A DNA stretch of 64,000 nt from Gibbula magus (lineage: Eukaryota > Mollusca > Gastropoda > Trochida > Trochidae), in assembly GCA_936450465.1 (NCBI GenBank), contig OW388290.1:29873457-29937456 (forward strand), read 5' to 3'. The position numbers and the translations under genes were made by a program. The first letter of the stretch is position 1. Every line of letters starts with the position of its first letter. Below are positions 24,145 to 35,560 of the stretch, piece after piece. Under the pieces are notes generated by a model. The model made no database searches, was not told the origin of the DNA, and worked only from the letters and a program-made list of their open reading frames with translations.

Positions 24145-24205
24145 GCTCCGAGAACGGCCCGTTTGTGCACATGCTCGCTCCGAGAACGGCCCGTTTGTGC
24201 ACATG
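24145..24205 (+). repeat. 32-bp tandem duplication
   Basis: gctccgagaacggcccgttt followed by gtgcacatg occurs at 24145 and again at 24177, giving two adjacent near-identical units of higher GC than the surroundings. Confidence 0.85.
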
Positions 24206-27200
24206 TTCTGTACCAGTTTATTGTAGAAGCAATCCAGTCATTAGCGAGTCAATCACATCATTGCTTTTTAAACGACCACCATGATGAACGCAGTCGGAAT
24301 CATCCCTTACCACTTTCATATGAAAGAGAGTTACCTGCCCCTAGCTACCAAGCGCTTTTGTTGGTTGACGTTTGATAAGTAAATTTAACTTGAAGCAGAA
24401 CATGCGAGTATATAGAAAGTCATTTGACCGATTGGAGAGAAAACCCCAAGGGATTTGATTTCGTGTCCGGCAGACTGAAAGGACAATTAACCAGATACAA
24501 GATATGTTTTGACAATTTCGTTTTCAAGTGCACATGAATAACGCATTATGTTTTATGTACATGTATCATGTTCATGTAACTTACCGGAACAACCTCGGAA
24601 AAGCTTCACTGTAACGAGAAGCGAATATGATTGCATTTCCTGCAGATGTTGGCTAAATCACGGAGTACTTAAAGGTGCATCCATTGTGTTTCATAAAATT
24701 TTATATGGCTTTAATACGTTCCAACACACCAAATGTGCTGTTTACATTACACATGAATTCACTCAGCATGCATATTCATTCCCAATCGCATAATATGTCA
24801 TACTAAGTTTCCAATTAAAATCGAGTAAACATCATTATGCATGTATAGAAACCGAAACTGATGGACCCATTTACATGATGAGATTCCAAAATTATTTTTG
24901 CCTCATTGGCGCGCGTCAATCGCAATGCATTGTCCTGTTTTCGATCAGAAATCACTATTTTTACCTTCATATCGCCAATATACTGAGTCGACTATCATTA
25001 AAATAGTATTTTTCGGTAAAAGTCGGTACTTCTCGGTAAAGTAACACCATTTATAACGTTTGAGATATGTGACCCCTAACAACACAATCGATGTACTTTT
25101 AAATCGGATTACAAGTACACGTACCTGGCTTTAACCGTTGATGTTATAAACTAGGTTTCGGCTTAATACATAAGCTTTAAAGATCATGCGTGGCTCAAAA
25201 GCTAGAAATACATAGTATTTAGATAATGACTTAGATTTAAAAGTGGTTTACTTGAAAGTATTGACCTTTCCTTATGTGTGCATACAATTTTGTATTGCAA
25301 TGAATCATTTGAAATCTCGTTATCAATCAGTGATTACGACATATTGTTTATTTTAATGCTGTCGTATTAAATTAAAACTATTTTTACAATTATGTCTTTC
25401 AAACTCGTCCATATAAAGAAACGATTAGAATCTTTGAACACACACGCGAAAATCGGTTTACTTTCGGCAGATATCGATTGCACTTGGCGTGACATAATTT
25501 GTGTCATTTGAGTTGAGGAAAAGAAACAGTAAAGTTAAGGAAAGATATCGTTAGGAAAACTTCACGAGCAAATGTAATTCATTTTGATATTGTCATGAAT
25601 TAGTAACACATATTTAAAATAAGCATCACTTAATTTAGTTAAATACCACATAATGCTGAAAAATGTCAGCGACTGATTGAGAAGATGGATGGATAAGAGT
25701 AGTTGCATTCGTGTTCATTTAGTTGCTGGTTATTATCATTCGTAATTACACAGTTCTAATCTGTACCGATTAATCAACATAAATCTTCAATTCATACTTG
25801 TAAAAGTGGATTGATGAATTATTGATATGATAAACTTTGTCCTATTCGGTGACGTAAAGATAATGAATTATATAAAAGAGATATACTATGTAAGATGTTA
25901 TCACAGCTTTGAGAAAAGTTTCACTTTACCTCGTTATAAGAAAAGCTTGACGTGAAGAGCAATGATAATTACATGCAGAAAGGACTTTTATTGTTAAGTA
26001 GAATGCAATAGTCCATTAAACTATATGAGGCCTTATGTCCATTCATTTACTTTCAAATAGAACTTAAGGGATGCACACTGTAATCATTTTATATTGCAAG
26101 TGTGTTTGTTAAAATTATCTTATTTTCTTGATCGACTGTGTGCTTCATCCTTTCACTGTATGTATGCGTTGGGCCACTAAAGTATTTGTGAGACAAAATA
26201 CTGGCTTACCTACATTGCCTTTGGTGTGCATAGATTATATTAGTCCATGTACGCTTTACATATTATAGGGGTGGATTGTGCACAAATCAACTGTAGAGGA
26301 ATTTGTTTTGAAAATGGTTCTTTGAAAACAATATCATGACTATAGCTGGTGTATGATTTTACATGTGAACATATTTTGTACAATATAAAGTCAGCTTAAA
26401 CTCTAAATCTTACAACTGTTTTTAGGCGGTTAATTATATTATAAGACTATCACTAGTCTGTTGAGCTGTAATAGCGGTAAATGATCACTAAGAAGCAAAT
26501 ACATTAAGATTTATAAAAGTAAATTCCTGTATTTCATCCTCTCCGCACTCAGGTGAACACTTTATATGTGGGTGATTTGTGATTCGTTAAATTGGAAAAT
26601 ATGTTAGAAACCGTTTCATTTATATATATAGGGTTTGCTAGATCGTGTTTTGTAGAAGCTACGTCATAATGGTTCTCATGAAATTATCAAGTGAAATGAT
26701 TAGATCAAATGAAAATTAAAACCAAATTGTCAAGATGATAGCTAGACCTACAAATATATTTGACCAGAGGGGAATTCAGTTTAGTCATTAAGTCATTATC
26801 ATTAAGTCATGATACTGATATCATTTATTATGCACGATGATTGTTTTTTTATATAAGCAATACATTTTAAAAATAAAACCTTATATTGTGGAAATATAAC
26901 GTTTCATTATATCCGAAAACACCGTTTATTGTATTCTATTACTGGATACACTAGGAAGAAGGAAGTTGATCACTCACTTTGTAATGAGGAAACATATTTC
27001 AACAATGAATATTTTGAACATTACTACAAAAAGTCATACAAATGATGGAACACTCATATGGCTGTTGAATGGAGGCTTAGGTCGCGAGTACCTTCCAAGA
27101 TGGTTTCAGAACACCATCGCCAGTAGGATATTGTTCCTTTCAACGCAACGATCTAAATATAATTTCAAAGCACGCCATTCCTAAAAAATCATTCAAAACC

Positions 27201-29015
27201 ATAACGCCTGGGTTAATCAAATTGTTCACAAAATGGACCATTTGGCGAAACAAACACTACATTGATGAAGGAAGAAAGATGAAGATCAAGATGGGGTAAT
27301 AAGTGATAATGAATTGTGGTGCTGGGTCAGCCGAAGAGAAAAAAGTGTATTCCCCCTTATCTCTTCTCTCACTTGTTATGATATTGCAATCTTTCATCTT
27401 GATGAGAGAAAAGCGGAGCATACACCTTCTGAGCAGTCCTACATGTACATTTAGGAATTTCAGGTATGAATTCATTACAAGTGACGAGCTTTGTGTGTAC
27501 AATTTGTCATATATCAAAACATATTGCTAGATGCTCTTAAATTTCTTTTATCAATAATTCGAATTCTTCATGTGACCATCGATCATCGCCTATTTATAAA
27601 AATTCAATGTACTCTTCGCAGAACTTGGTAATTTTTAAGCAGAAGCTACAATTATCTGCTGCGGTGGATATTTGCAAACCTTTACGCACGTTTGTCGTGA
27701 CGATAAGCAAGACATTTTTTAAGCATTGTTTTCTGTATTGTTTCGAAAATATTTTGATTAATTCTATGTAGTTTTATTGATTTTAATGGTAAATTTTCGT
27801 TCTGTAAACCTCATATGTCACCTATGTTCGTGGTATGAAAAAGTAATCATTGTGGGTGTTGTACACACACATATCTTGGTAATGTTTGGTAATTTAATGT
27901 TTTTAATAAGCTATCATTGTAGTTTATCATCAATTTGCAATATCCTGTTGGATAATTTAACTAAATAATGTTTCTTTTCTTTATACAGCTTGAACATGTG
28001 TGTGCTCACGCGCGAGCCTGAAGATAGGAGCCGATATTTAATCAAATATGCCATTTTAAGAGAGGAACTTCAACAAATTACTGCATATATAACAATAGTG
28101 ACCCGCAGCACAATATTGTGCGTCTATTTCGAACAATAAACAAATTATTATAATGTTCTGACTCACGGACAAGGTAAAACAGACTGGCGTCCGTTAACAA
28201 CATTGAGATTACTATGTTCCTACTCTTACTCAAAGTTTAACCATCATAAAACCAGACAAGCTGTATGCAATTATAGAAATAATTCATCCATCACTTTCAA
28301 TTTGCAGCGCTCTAACGAAAGCATTTTTTCACCAACCTGCACGTGTAATGAAACGTCCGGTTTTCAGTCTACCACGTGTTGCTAGAAACTTCTTACGCTT
28401 CTCGTATTACTACTTTCTGGAGACATTCAACTGAATGCAGGATCTCAATCTGTGTACCCTTAAGCTTTATCCGTTTGCTATGATGACTGTAGCATCTGGT
28501 ATAATTCTGATTGTGAATTCCGTCCCTTGACATAGGTGGATGAGAGCTCCGCGAATATACCCCGATATTTCATACAAAAGAACAATCATTTATAAACCAA
28601 AAGTGTGTACTAAACATTGTAAAGATGCAGAGCAATACCGAAGAAATGGTGAAAAAAACTAAGGCCAAGTGAAAAAACCCAACTACATCGCCTAGAAGCA
28701 AGAGTGCGTGGGGCAGTACACCACAATCCGGTTCACTTCAATACGGAATGAGTTCACCAACCTCACATCAGAATTTAACTATCCCAAACCTCCGAAGTAA
28801 ATCTATGAGGGACAATTTAATGTTTTTCAACATAAGATAAAAAAAAAGTGCTACGGTACACACAGGGACTGAATCAATTTCATGAAAAATCTCTGTAGCA
28901 ATCATCTTAAAATGACAGAGACTGTTGAGATAGATAGAAAACCAATGAAACCTGGACGAGAGAGACCAATAGTTGCCAAATTCAAGATATACTAACAACG
29001 AGAAACCATAGGAGG
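24206..29015. other. No gene recognised
   Basis: Long AT-rich stretch. Frames at 24548-24793, 26966-27184 and 27257-27530 were read and show no domain, no paired splice sites and no repeat match. Confidence 0.5.
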
Positions 29016-29019
29016 AACA

Positions 29020-29780
29020 GCAAGAAGTTGGAGAATTCCCCATACTCTCAGGCGGAACATGTACAGTTCAATAGAGAAATACAGGATAGGCGAAAGCACC
29101 GACTTGGTGCATTTTGTGCATTTAAAAAGGCGAAATCGGAAGGCAGAAAAGCTTCTTCAGTCAGAGACAAGCTGTACGTCGACACAGGACCAGGGTCAGT
29201 GACACAGAGGTAGGACTGTCTGGAGAAGGTGCTCTGTAATAATACATGGAACATAAATGGACATTTCATTTCTTAACTTTGTGTGTACATATGATATAGT
29301 CTATCTTAATGAATGCTGGTTATCAGATGACTTTCATCTTGAAGTACCTGGTTTCCAAAAAAAATGTGTCTGCCAGATCTTAATCTGAATCCAAGCAAGG
29401 AGGAGGCTTCATCCTTTTGATTAGAGACGTTGTGTCTCGATACCATCGCCTCGATTGGATTAGATGAAACCATAACTGTTTCTAAAGAGAAAGTATATTG
29501 TGCATTAAGTTATATTCAACCTAAAAAATCAACACATAAAAGGCATTTGATTGTGACATATTTGAAGAACTTGAAAACCAAATTGCCAGCTACTCCCAAG
29601 GCGGGGACGCACCCTTATCCGCCATATTTCTAAGACGACGTTGAGTGAAGCGCTTGCGTCGGGCTGATACAAACGTCTTGTATCCCGAGGTGACAGAACA
29701 CAACACTCCTGGCACTCACTTCCTTGAAACGGTAGCTGATATCAGAAGCTCTTTGACCTAGTCTTCTGCCCTCTGCTTTT
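29020..29780 (+). pseudogene. LINE fragment: ORF1 end and endonuclease start
   Basis: 29030-29215 reads NREIQDRRKHRLGAF and KASSVRDKLYVDTG, the form seen at the C-terminus of ORF1-type proteins of some non-LTR elements. 29270-29680 then gives, in shifting frames, YDIVYLNECWLSDDFHLEVP, DETITVSKEKVYCALSYIQP and LENQIASYSQGGD. This is the order of an AP-endonuclease domain (the glutamate of xEcW and the region before the GDFN box). Stops and frameshifts are frequent and no RT follows. The fragment ends at the MITE beginning at 29784. Confidence 0.6.
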
Positions 29781-29783
29781 ATA

Positions 29784-30307
29784 TACACTGGCGGCCAAAA
29801 GAAACGCTTACTTGATTTTCCAAAAAATGAAAGATGAAATAATTTCTGAAATATAATCAATGGTGGTCTCCAAGTTATGCTGAAAACAAATTGATATGAA
29901 CGTCCATTGAACCCGTGGAAAAACTGTGATTCGAATCAATAACATTCATGATATCCACGCCCAATGAAGATCGCTATTTCCGGTTGATTCACTTGCGCAC
30001 CGTACCCACGTACATTGGTAGCGTCATCACCACTTTAATGCGAATGCGTGCCTGTATTGGTACTTGTGGCTATATGAAAATCTGTTTCAAAAGTTTTTCT
30101 GATCAAGCACTGGTCGAAAACTGAACAATTCATTTGTCTCATTTCAACAAATGCCATTCTTTTGTGACATGACAACTTCTGAAATTTAAATATATTATGC
30201 AGAAATGGTGCAACTTCATAACGCTTTAATATTGCTAAAGTGCTCATTACAGATTTTACGAAATCTGATAAGATATCTGGTAGGCGTTTCTTTTGGCCGA
30301 CAGTGTA
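29784..30307. mobile_element. Tc1/mariner-type MITE with 28-bp inverted ends
   Basis: Left end tacactggcggccaaaagaa and right end ttcttttggccgacagtgta are inverted repeats continuing inward (acgcttac and gtaggcg), with TA flanking both. The TA target site and terminal sequence fit a Tc1/mariner non-autonomous element of 524 bp. Internal frames (for example 30035-30328 on the minus strand) show no transposase motif. Confidence 0.85.
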
Positions 30308-30309
30308 TA

Positions 30310-32480
30310 CTACCTCCAAATGATTCAAAGTAATAACATAATAGTTTCAGTTATATTATGATAATCCTTAAGATTATAAATGCTATGAACAAACACGTAC
30401 TCAGCGTTCAGAAAAATCCAAAATAACATGACACAGTGTCAGCTTTTAAGAATTTCTGATTCAATTTGGAAAAAAGATGAACCCGTGACTGTCTCAGAAT
30501 GGAGCCCACATGACCACGGACAAGGTAAACAATGCATTAACCATGCCCAGTAAATGAAGTGCTGTAATATTGTGTATACTATTCGACCTATAAAAACCGT
30601 AAAGAAACATAGTTTTAATGACTCCATTTTTATTTGTATTGACTCTAATCATGTATAAACTTGTGTGAAGTGACCTCTGTGTCCATTCGATTCTCTAATG
30701 ATTAAAACAAGTTGTGGAAAGGGACCCGAATGATAATCAAACTTGTTTCTACTGATATGACTTCAGTTATGATCAACATGGTGTGAAGTCACTTAGTGAT
30801 AGTATCAATCAGACCTCATGACTAACTGTAAATGCAATTTCGTGACTTTAATATTCAAATGTGGTATTTGTGGTATAATTATACACAAATTCCCATTTTA
30901 TTGTGGCTGAGGAGAAACAACAGGGGAATGTGAGACCCTCAGTCTGCTCTGCTTTTGCTGTGTCCCGCAAACGCTAATCTACCATGTTAATAATCATACC
31001 AGCCCGAGAGACGGATTAACATTTTATATATAATCATGAAATCTGATCTGCGTCAAATTCATTTTGGTATCTGAAATAAACATTTAGGTTTAATGAAATG
31101 TTAATACATGAATGTGATGTACATGTATTGATCGCAATTCGAGTCAGGTTAAATACATTCCGATGACGTTATATACAGATGATGATGACAATAATAGACA
31201 AACGTCATCGAACATAGCGAGGTATGCAACTATAGTCGTGTCGCTTAATTCTTAACGTTAATTAAGTTAAACAAAGGATATCATTCATAATATTCATGTC
31301 ATGTAGGGCATTCATTTAAACATGAAAGCCAGGACAAAGTGAAAACGGCGGACAAATGAGCGAAATAGGCTTGACATTGTCATGCAAGAGATGCGGTTGA
31401 CATAAAATGTGTGCGTCCAAAGAGCACTGAACACGCATACTTAGTATGTAGTCATCTGTTACAACAAAATAGTAGTACGCAATTATGTGCATCTCATACT
31501 CCCTTCACAGGCAATAAATGCGATAAGTTCGTAAACCATTGCCTAATTTGCGAAACAAGTAAGGGTTAATACTTCAAATATAATGAAATTTTGATCCTAC
31601 CTATTACCCCGTACCGATTACGTATAGAACAAGTTCTATAGAAACGCATGCACACCTGCTATACGCCAAATAGTGACAGGGCCCTAAGATAACATATTCA
31701 ATTTAATGTTTAAATTCCCGAACGTTGTTTGGAAAGAAGATGGACACGTTTGTTAGCGGAACAGCAAGACGCGTTTTAAGAAGCCTTTAGGGATTAACCA
31801 AATCGATCAACAGTTAAATGCACGATGTAAGATAAACAGTTTTTTGTATGGACACCAGCTGCAGATTATCATTTTAGGATCGATTCTTACTTACTTATAT
31901 AATTGAACAGTTGTGGTTGCTGTTGACGAGCACAGGGACTTGATACTATTACAACAGTGAAATCGAAAATTGGAAACCTGGAAGAAGGTCGATGCTCGTT
32001 TAAATTAGATAACAGGGATTTGACATTACAACGGTATTTACAGTGACACAATACCATGATTAACACTAAGAAAGAATAAAATCGTAACATATTATGAAGA
32101 GTTAAAACGCTATCCTATTAAAGATAAGGAACTGATTTATAGACAATTACAACCAGCAAGTATGCATAGGACTAAGGTTAATTACATATTTTTCTAATCA
32201 TCTCCCTATAACTTACAACGGTCGACAGGGATGATAGCTCTGTGAATGGCATTAAGGAGGCAGTATACATAAATTAGTCCCATCTATCTGGTCGTGATGC
32301 GATTAGTATGAGCAATGTGAAAGGTCAAATGCTATCTTGACAGCATTGATCAACACCCTAATATCCGCTCACATACATGTATTCCTGGAACGTACATAAC
32401 TCTCCGATAGAGATCAATAGAAGGACATTAAGATTAAACTTGAGTTTCAAACATTCCAACCTTCTCTTGCTGTTGAGTAT
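30310..32480. other. No gene; possible regulatory sequence upstream of the next gene
   Basis: No exon is supported. A mixed-composition patch at 30890-31020 (gctgaggagaaacaac ... cagcccgagagacggattaac) has GGATTA/TAAT cores and resembles conserved non-coding DNA more than decayed repeat. The sequence just upstream of exon 1 ends in ctttattcag|gtgtgttg at 32490, a possible acceptor for a 5'-UTR exon. No TATA box was convincingly seen. Confidence 0.4.
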
Positions 32481-32543
32481 CAACTTTATTCAGGTGTGTT
32501 GAACGCAGAGAATATTGTATAAGCGCCATTAACGGTGCAAGTG

Positions 32544-32816
32544 ATGTTACCGTACTCCCTGATGTGCAGATGGCAAGGAGCTAAACACTTCACAATTTTA
32601 CACGTGCTGCTGGTCGGGGTCGGTGTCTGTAGGGCCGAACGAGGGTACACTGAGTGGAGGAAGGCCCCATGTGGCCCAAAGTGGTCGGGAAGTCTGTGCG
32701 CGCACCTGCCTCTTTGTACCTCCATCACCCTCCACAAACCGTCCCTTACCTGTATCCTCAGCAGCAAGCCTGCATCATCCCATAACATGACTCACGAGAT
32801 GAACGGAGAGTTACAG
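32544..32816 (+). CDS. Exon 1: signal peptide and first four cysteines
   Basis: The first ATG after the in-frame stop TAA (about 32518) is at 32544; a second in-frame ATG at 32562 (MCRWQGAK) would also give a good signal peptide. Residues 16-28 (FTILHVLLVGVGV) form the hydrophobic core, with likely cleavage after CRA at 31. The mature part begins ERGYTEWRKAPCGPKWSG and carries Cys 43, 52, 58 and 70 plus the sequon N81-M-T. The exon ends in phase 0 at ttacag|gtaaca (32816). The antisense frame across this exon (32486-32788) has no motifs and is treated as a shadow. Linking to exon 2 rests on phase and on the shared secreted, cysteine-bearing character. Confidence 0.6.
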
Positions 32817-33002
32817 GTAACATTCAAATGACATTGTACTGATGTTATCTAATTTAAAACTTGCTACATTACACTACTTAATTATTGATTTACACAGAGA
32901 ACAGTTATGTTGTAATCTGATTTTAAATATCTAAAATTAAACGAAACTCTTGTAAGATTGATTTATTTCAATTCTTTGTCTATTAAGTTAGTGAATGAGT
33001 TA

Positions 33003-33050
33003 TTGTTTAACGCCACTTCGGCAGTATTGTAGCCATTAACGGCCTATTTC
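33003..33050 (-). mobile_element. SINE tail fragment in intron 1
   Basis: ttgtttaacgccacttcggc followed by agtattgtagccattaac matches the 3' end of the SINE family in minus orientation; the head is missing. Confidence 0.5.
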
Positions 33051-33234
33051 TATATAAAAAGTCGTAATATCATGAAAGGTTAAACACTGAAAAAGGCGAC
33101 ATTACTGTCTGTCTGACTTCAGGCATTATTATAATTATATGAGTTTACATAGTTTGTGTGCGCAATTTAACAATTTAGTGTCAGACACTTTACAAATACC
33201 AAGGACCATCAGCTATAAGCTAGCTTTTGATGTT

Positions 33235-34115
33235 CTGCAGAGGAGCCATCCTGGAAACCAGGGGTACTGTGTTTCGCTCGCTTCACTTTGAAACTGACCC
33301 CTGGATTCCTAGGTGGCAAAAGGCTCGACGCGAAATGTAACTACCAATCACAGAAAAGTCTATGGCTTTTCTATAGATCCAATCAGCGCTTTCCTTTTAT
33401 ACACGCCCTTCCCCGTGGAGTTTACGTGGACAACAATGACTGCCGTTCGTTATGACACCGAGGCTTCATTTTCAGTACATTATTGCATTATTTCACCTTT
33501 TCTGTGTATATTGTTCATTGCATATATGTATCATAAATTTGTTGACAATCTATAACAACACATTATGTTGTCCAAAGTCTATCATGTTATTACGTTAAAT
33601 TTATGTTTGATGATGTATTATTAATGTATGCAAATTATTTAAAAATGCGCGAATGTTTGTCATTGTCAACTTCTGACATTTCATCAGAGTGCGAAATCTG
33701 CTCTGCTGGAAAGCGATCGTTAGATCTCATGCCACATGAATGTTCTCTTTAGAACGAGTGGACAGTATGGGCAGGAGTTAATATTAGAACTTATTTGAAC
33801 AAATGTCGCTCTTTTAATGTCTGAAGTATAAAATACAATTTCAGGCAATTAAGACGAAGTTGGACGGTTTCGTCAAGCATGTTGCGACACTGACACTCGC
33901 TTCAAGGTCACTGTTTAAATCATAATTTACCTCCTTATTTGGTTACGCCAAGGAATTTAGAAACACGGTTCGCAATTGGTTTGCTTTAATTAGCAAAAGG
34001 GACTTTCCATTTTTTTGTGAACCCTGCGCGTCGAGCCTTTTGCCACCTAGGAATCCAGGGGTTAGTTTCAAAGTGAAGCGAGCGAAACAAAGTACCCCTG
34101 GTTTCCAGGATGCAG
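33235..34115. repeat. About 90-bp inverted repeat arms, 0.9 kb apart
   Basis: The left arm (about 33246-33340: cctggaaaccaggggtactg ... ggcaaaaggctcgacgcg) is nearly identical to the reverse complement of the right arm (about 34025-34112). The outer gcagaggagcc also recurs beside each arm. Either the ends of one roughly 0.88-kb DNA element, or two head-to-head copies of a short palindromic repeat. The interior has no transposase-like frame. Confidence 0.8.
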
Positions 34116-34439
34116 AGGAGCCGAATATCACGGGTTGTATTTAGTATAGGTGTCTTCCTCGACCACAAACGTTTATTTATAATGCTCTCCGGTTTATCTT
34201 TGGAAATCCGGTCGAATCCGAAGTTTGTCGCGATAATAAAGCTTTTAAAGGTGTCGCGACTAACATTTTTTTTACAAACAAATTTCATTATTTAAATGCC
34301 CTGCATGAGTTCTCTGGAAATTTTCAGGTTAAAATTATTGTTTTCAATTTTTGAAAAAAAATTCCAATGGAAATTTTTTTAATGGAATTTTTCCATGGAA
34401 TTTTTTTTTGCCAATGGTAATATGTGGAAAAGGGTGGTA

Positions 34440-35560
34440 TGATTAGTCATTGAAGGCAGTTTTGATAATAATGAATTTATGAAATATTATAATTCTATTT
34501 TATTGACTTTTGTGAAGTTTTCAATGAAATGTTGATTTTAATAATTGATATTTTGAGTTATATGAAATATTGATTTCGGAAAAAATATAATGTTTGTGAA
34601 ATGTTGACTTTTGAAATATTTATTGACTTTAATAAAATGTAGCGATTGTAAAAGATATTTTGGATTTAGTGAAATGTTGACTTTGATCAAGTATTTATTT
34701 GGTAAAATGTTGACCTTGGAAATATTTATTGACTTTTGTAAAAGTTTAACTCAAATAAAATGTTGACTTTGAATAAGATATTTTGAATTAAGTGAAATAT
34801 TGACTTTGATCAAGTATTGACTTTGATGAAATATTGACTTTGGAAATATTTATTGACTTTTGTAAAAGTTTAACTTAAATAAAATGTTGACTTTGAAAAA
34901 GATATTTTGAATTAAGTGAAATATTGACTTTGATGAAGTATTGACTTTGATGAAATGTTGACTTTGGAAATATTTATTGACTTACGAAAGTTTAACTTAT
35001 ATAAAATCTTGACTTTGGTGACATGTTGCTTTTGAAAAACATATTTTACATTAAGTGAAATATTGACTTTGATCAGGTATTGACTTTGATGAAATGTTGA
35101 CTTTAGAAATATTTATTGACTTTTGTGAAAGTTTAATTTAAATAAAATGTTGACTTTGAAAAAGATTTTTTTTTCAATTGAGTCAAATATTGACTTTGAT
35201 GAAGTATTGACTTTGATGAAATGTTGACTTTGGAAATATTTATTGATTTTTGCGAAAGTTTAACTTATATAAAATCTTGACTTTGGTGACATGTTGCTTT
35301 TGAAAAACATATTCTACATTAAGTGAAATATTGACTTTCATCACATATTGACTTTAGTGAAATGTTGACTTTGAAAATATTTATTGACTTCTGTAAAAGT
35401 TTAATTTAAATAAAATGTTGACTTTGAAAAAGATATTTTGAATTAAGTGAAATATTGACTTTGATCAAATATTGACTTTGATGAAATGTTGACTTCGAAA
35501 ATATTTATTGACTTTTGTAAAAGTTTAACTTAAATAAAATGTTGACTTTGAAAAAGAAAA
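34440..35560 (+). repeat. TTGACTTT minisatellite, period 124-141 bp, about nine units
   Basis: The phrase aatatttattgac recurs at about 34721, 34845, 34969, 35108, 35235, 35376 and 35500, giving unit lengths of 124, 124, 139, 127, 141 and 124. Each unit is itself made of roughly 15-17-bp subunits of the form ttgactttgatgaaat. The first units (34440-34720) are more divergent. The array sits inside intron 1 of the secreted-protein gene, and its composition is very AT-rich. Confidence 0.92.

Noticed and set aside
32486..32788. 100-codon minus-strand frame
   Set aside because: Antisense to exon 1; no motif, and exon 1 has a signal peptide and a donor in the correct phase.
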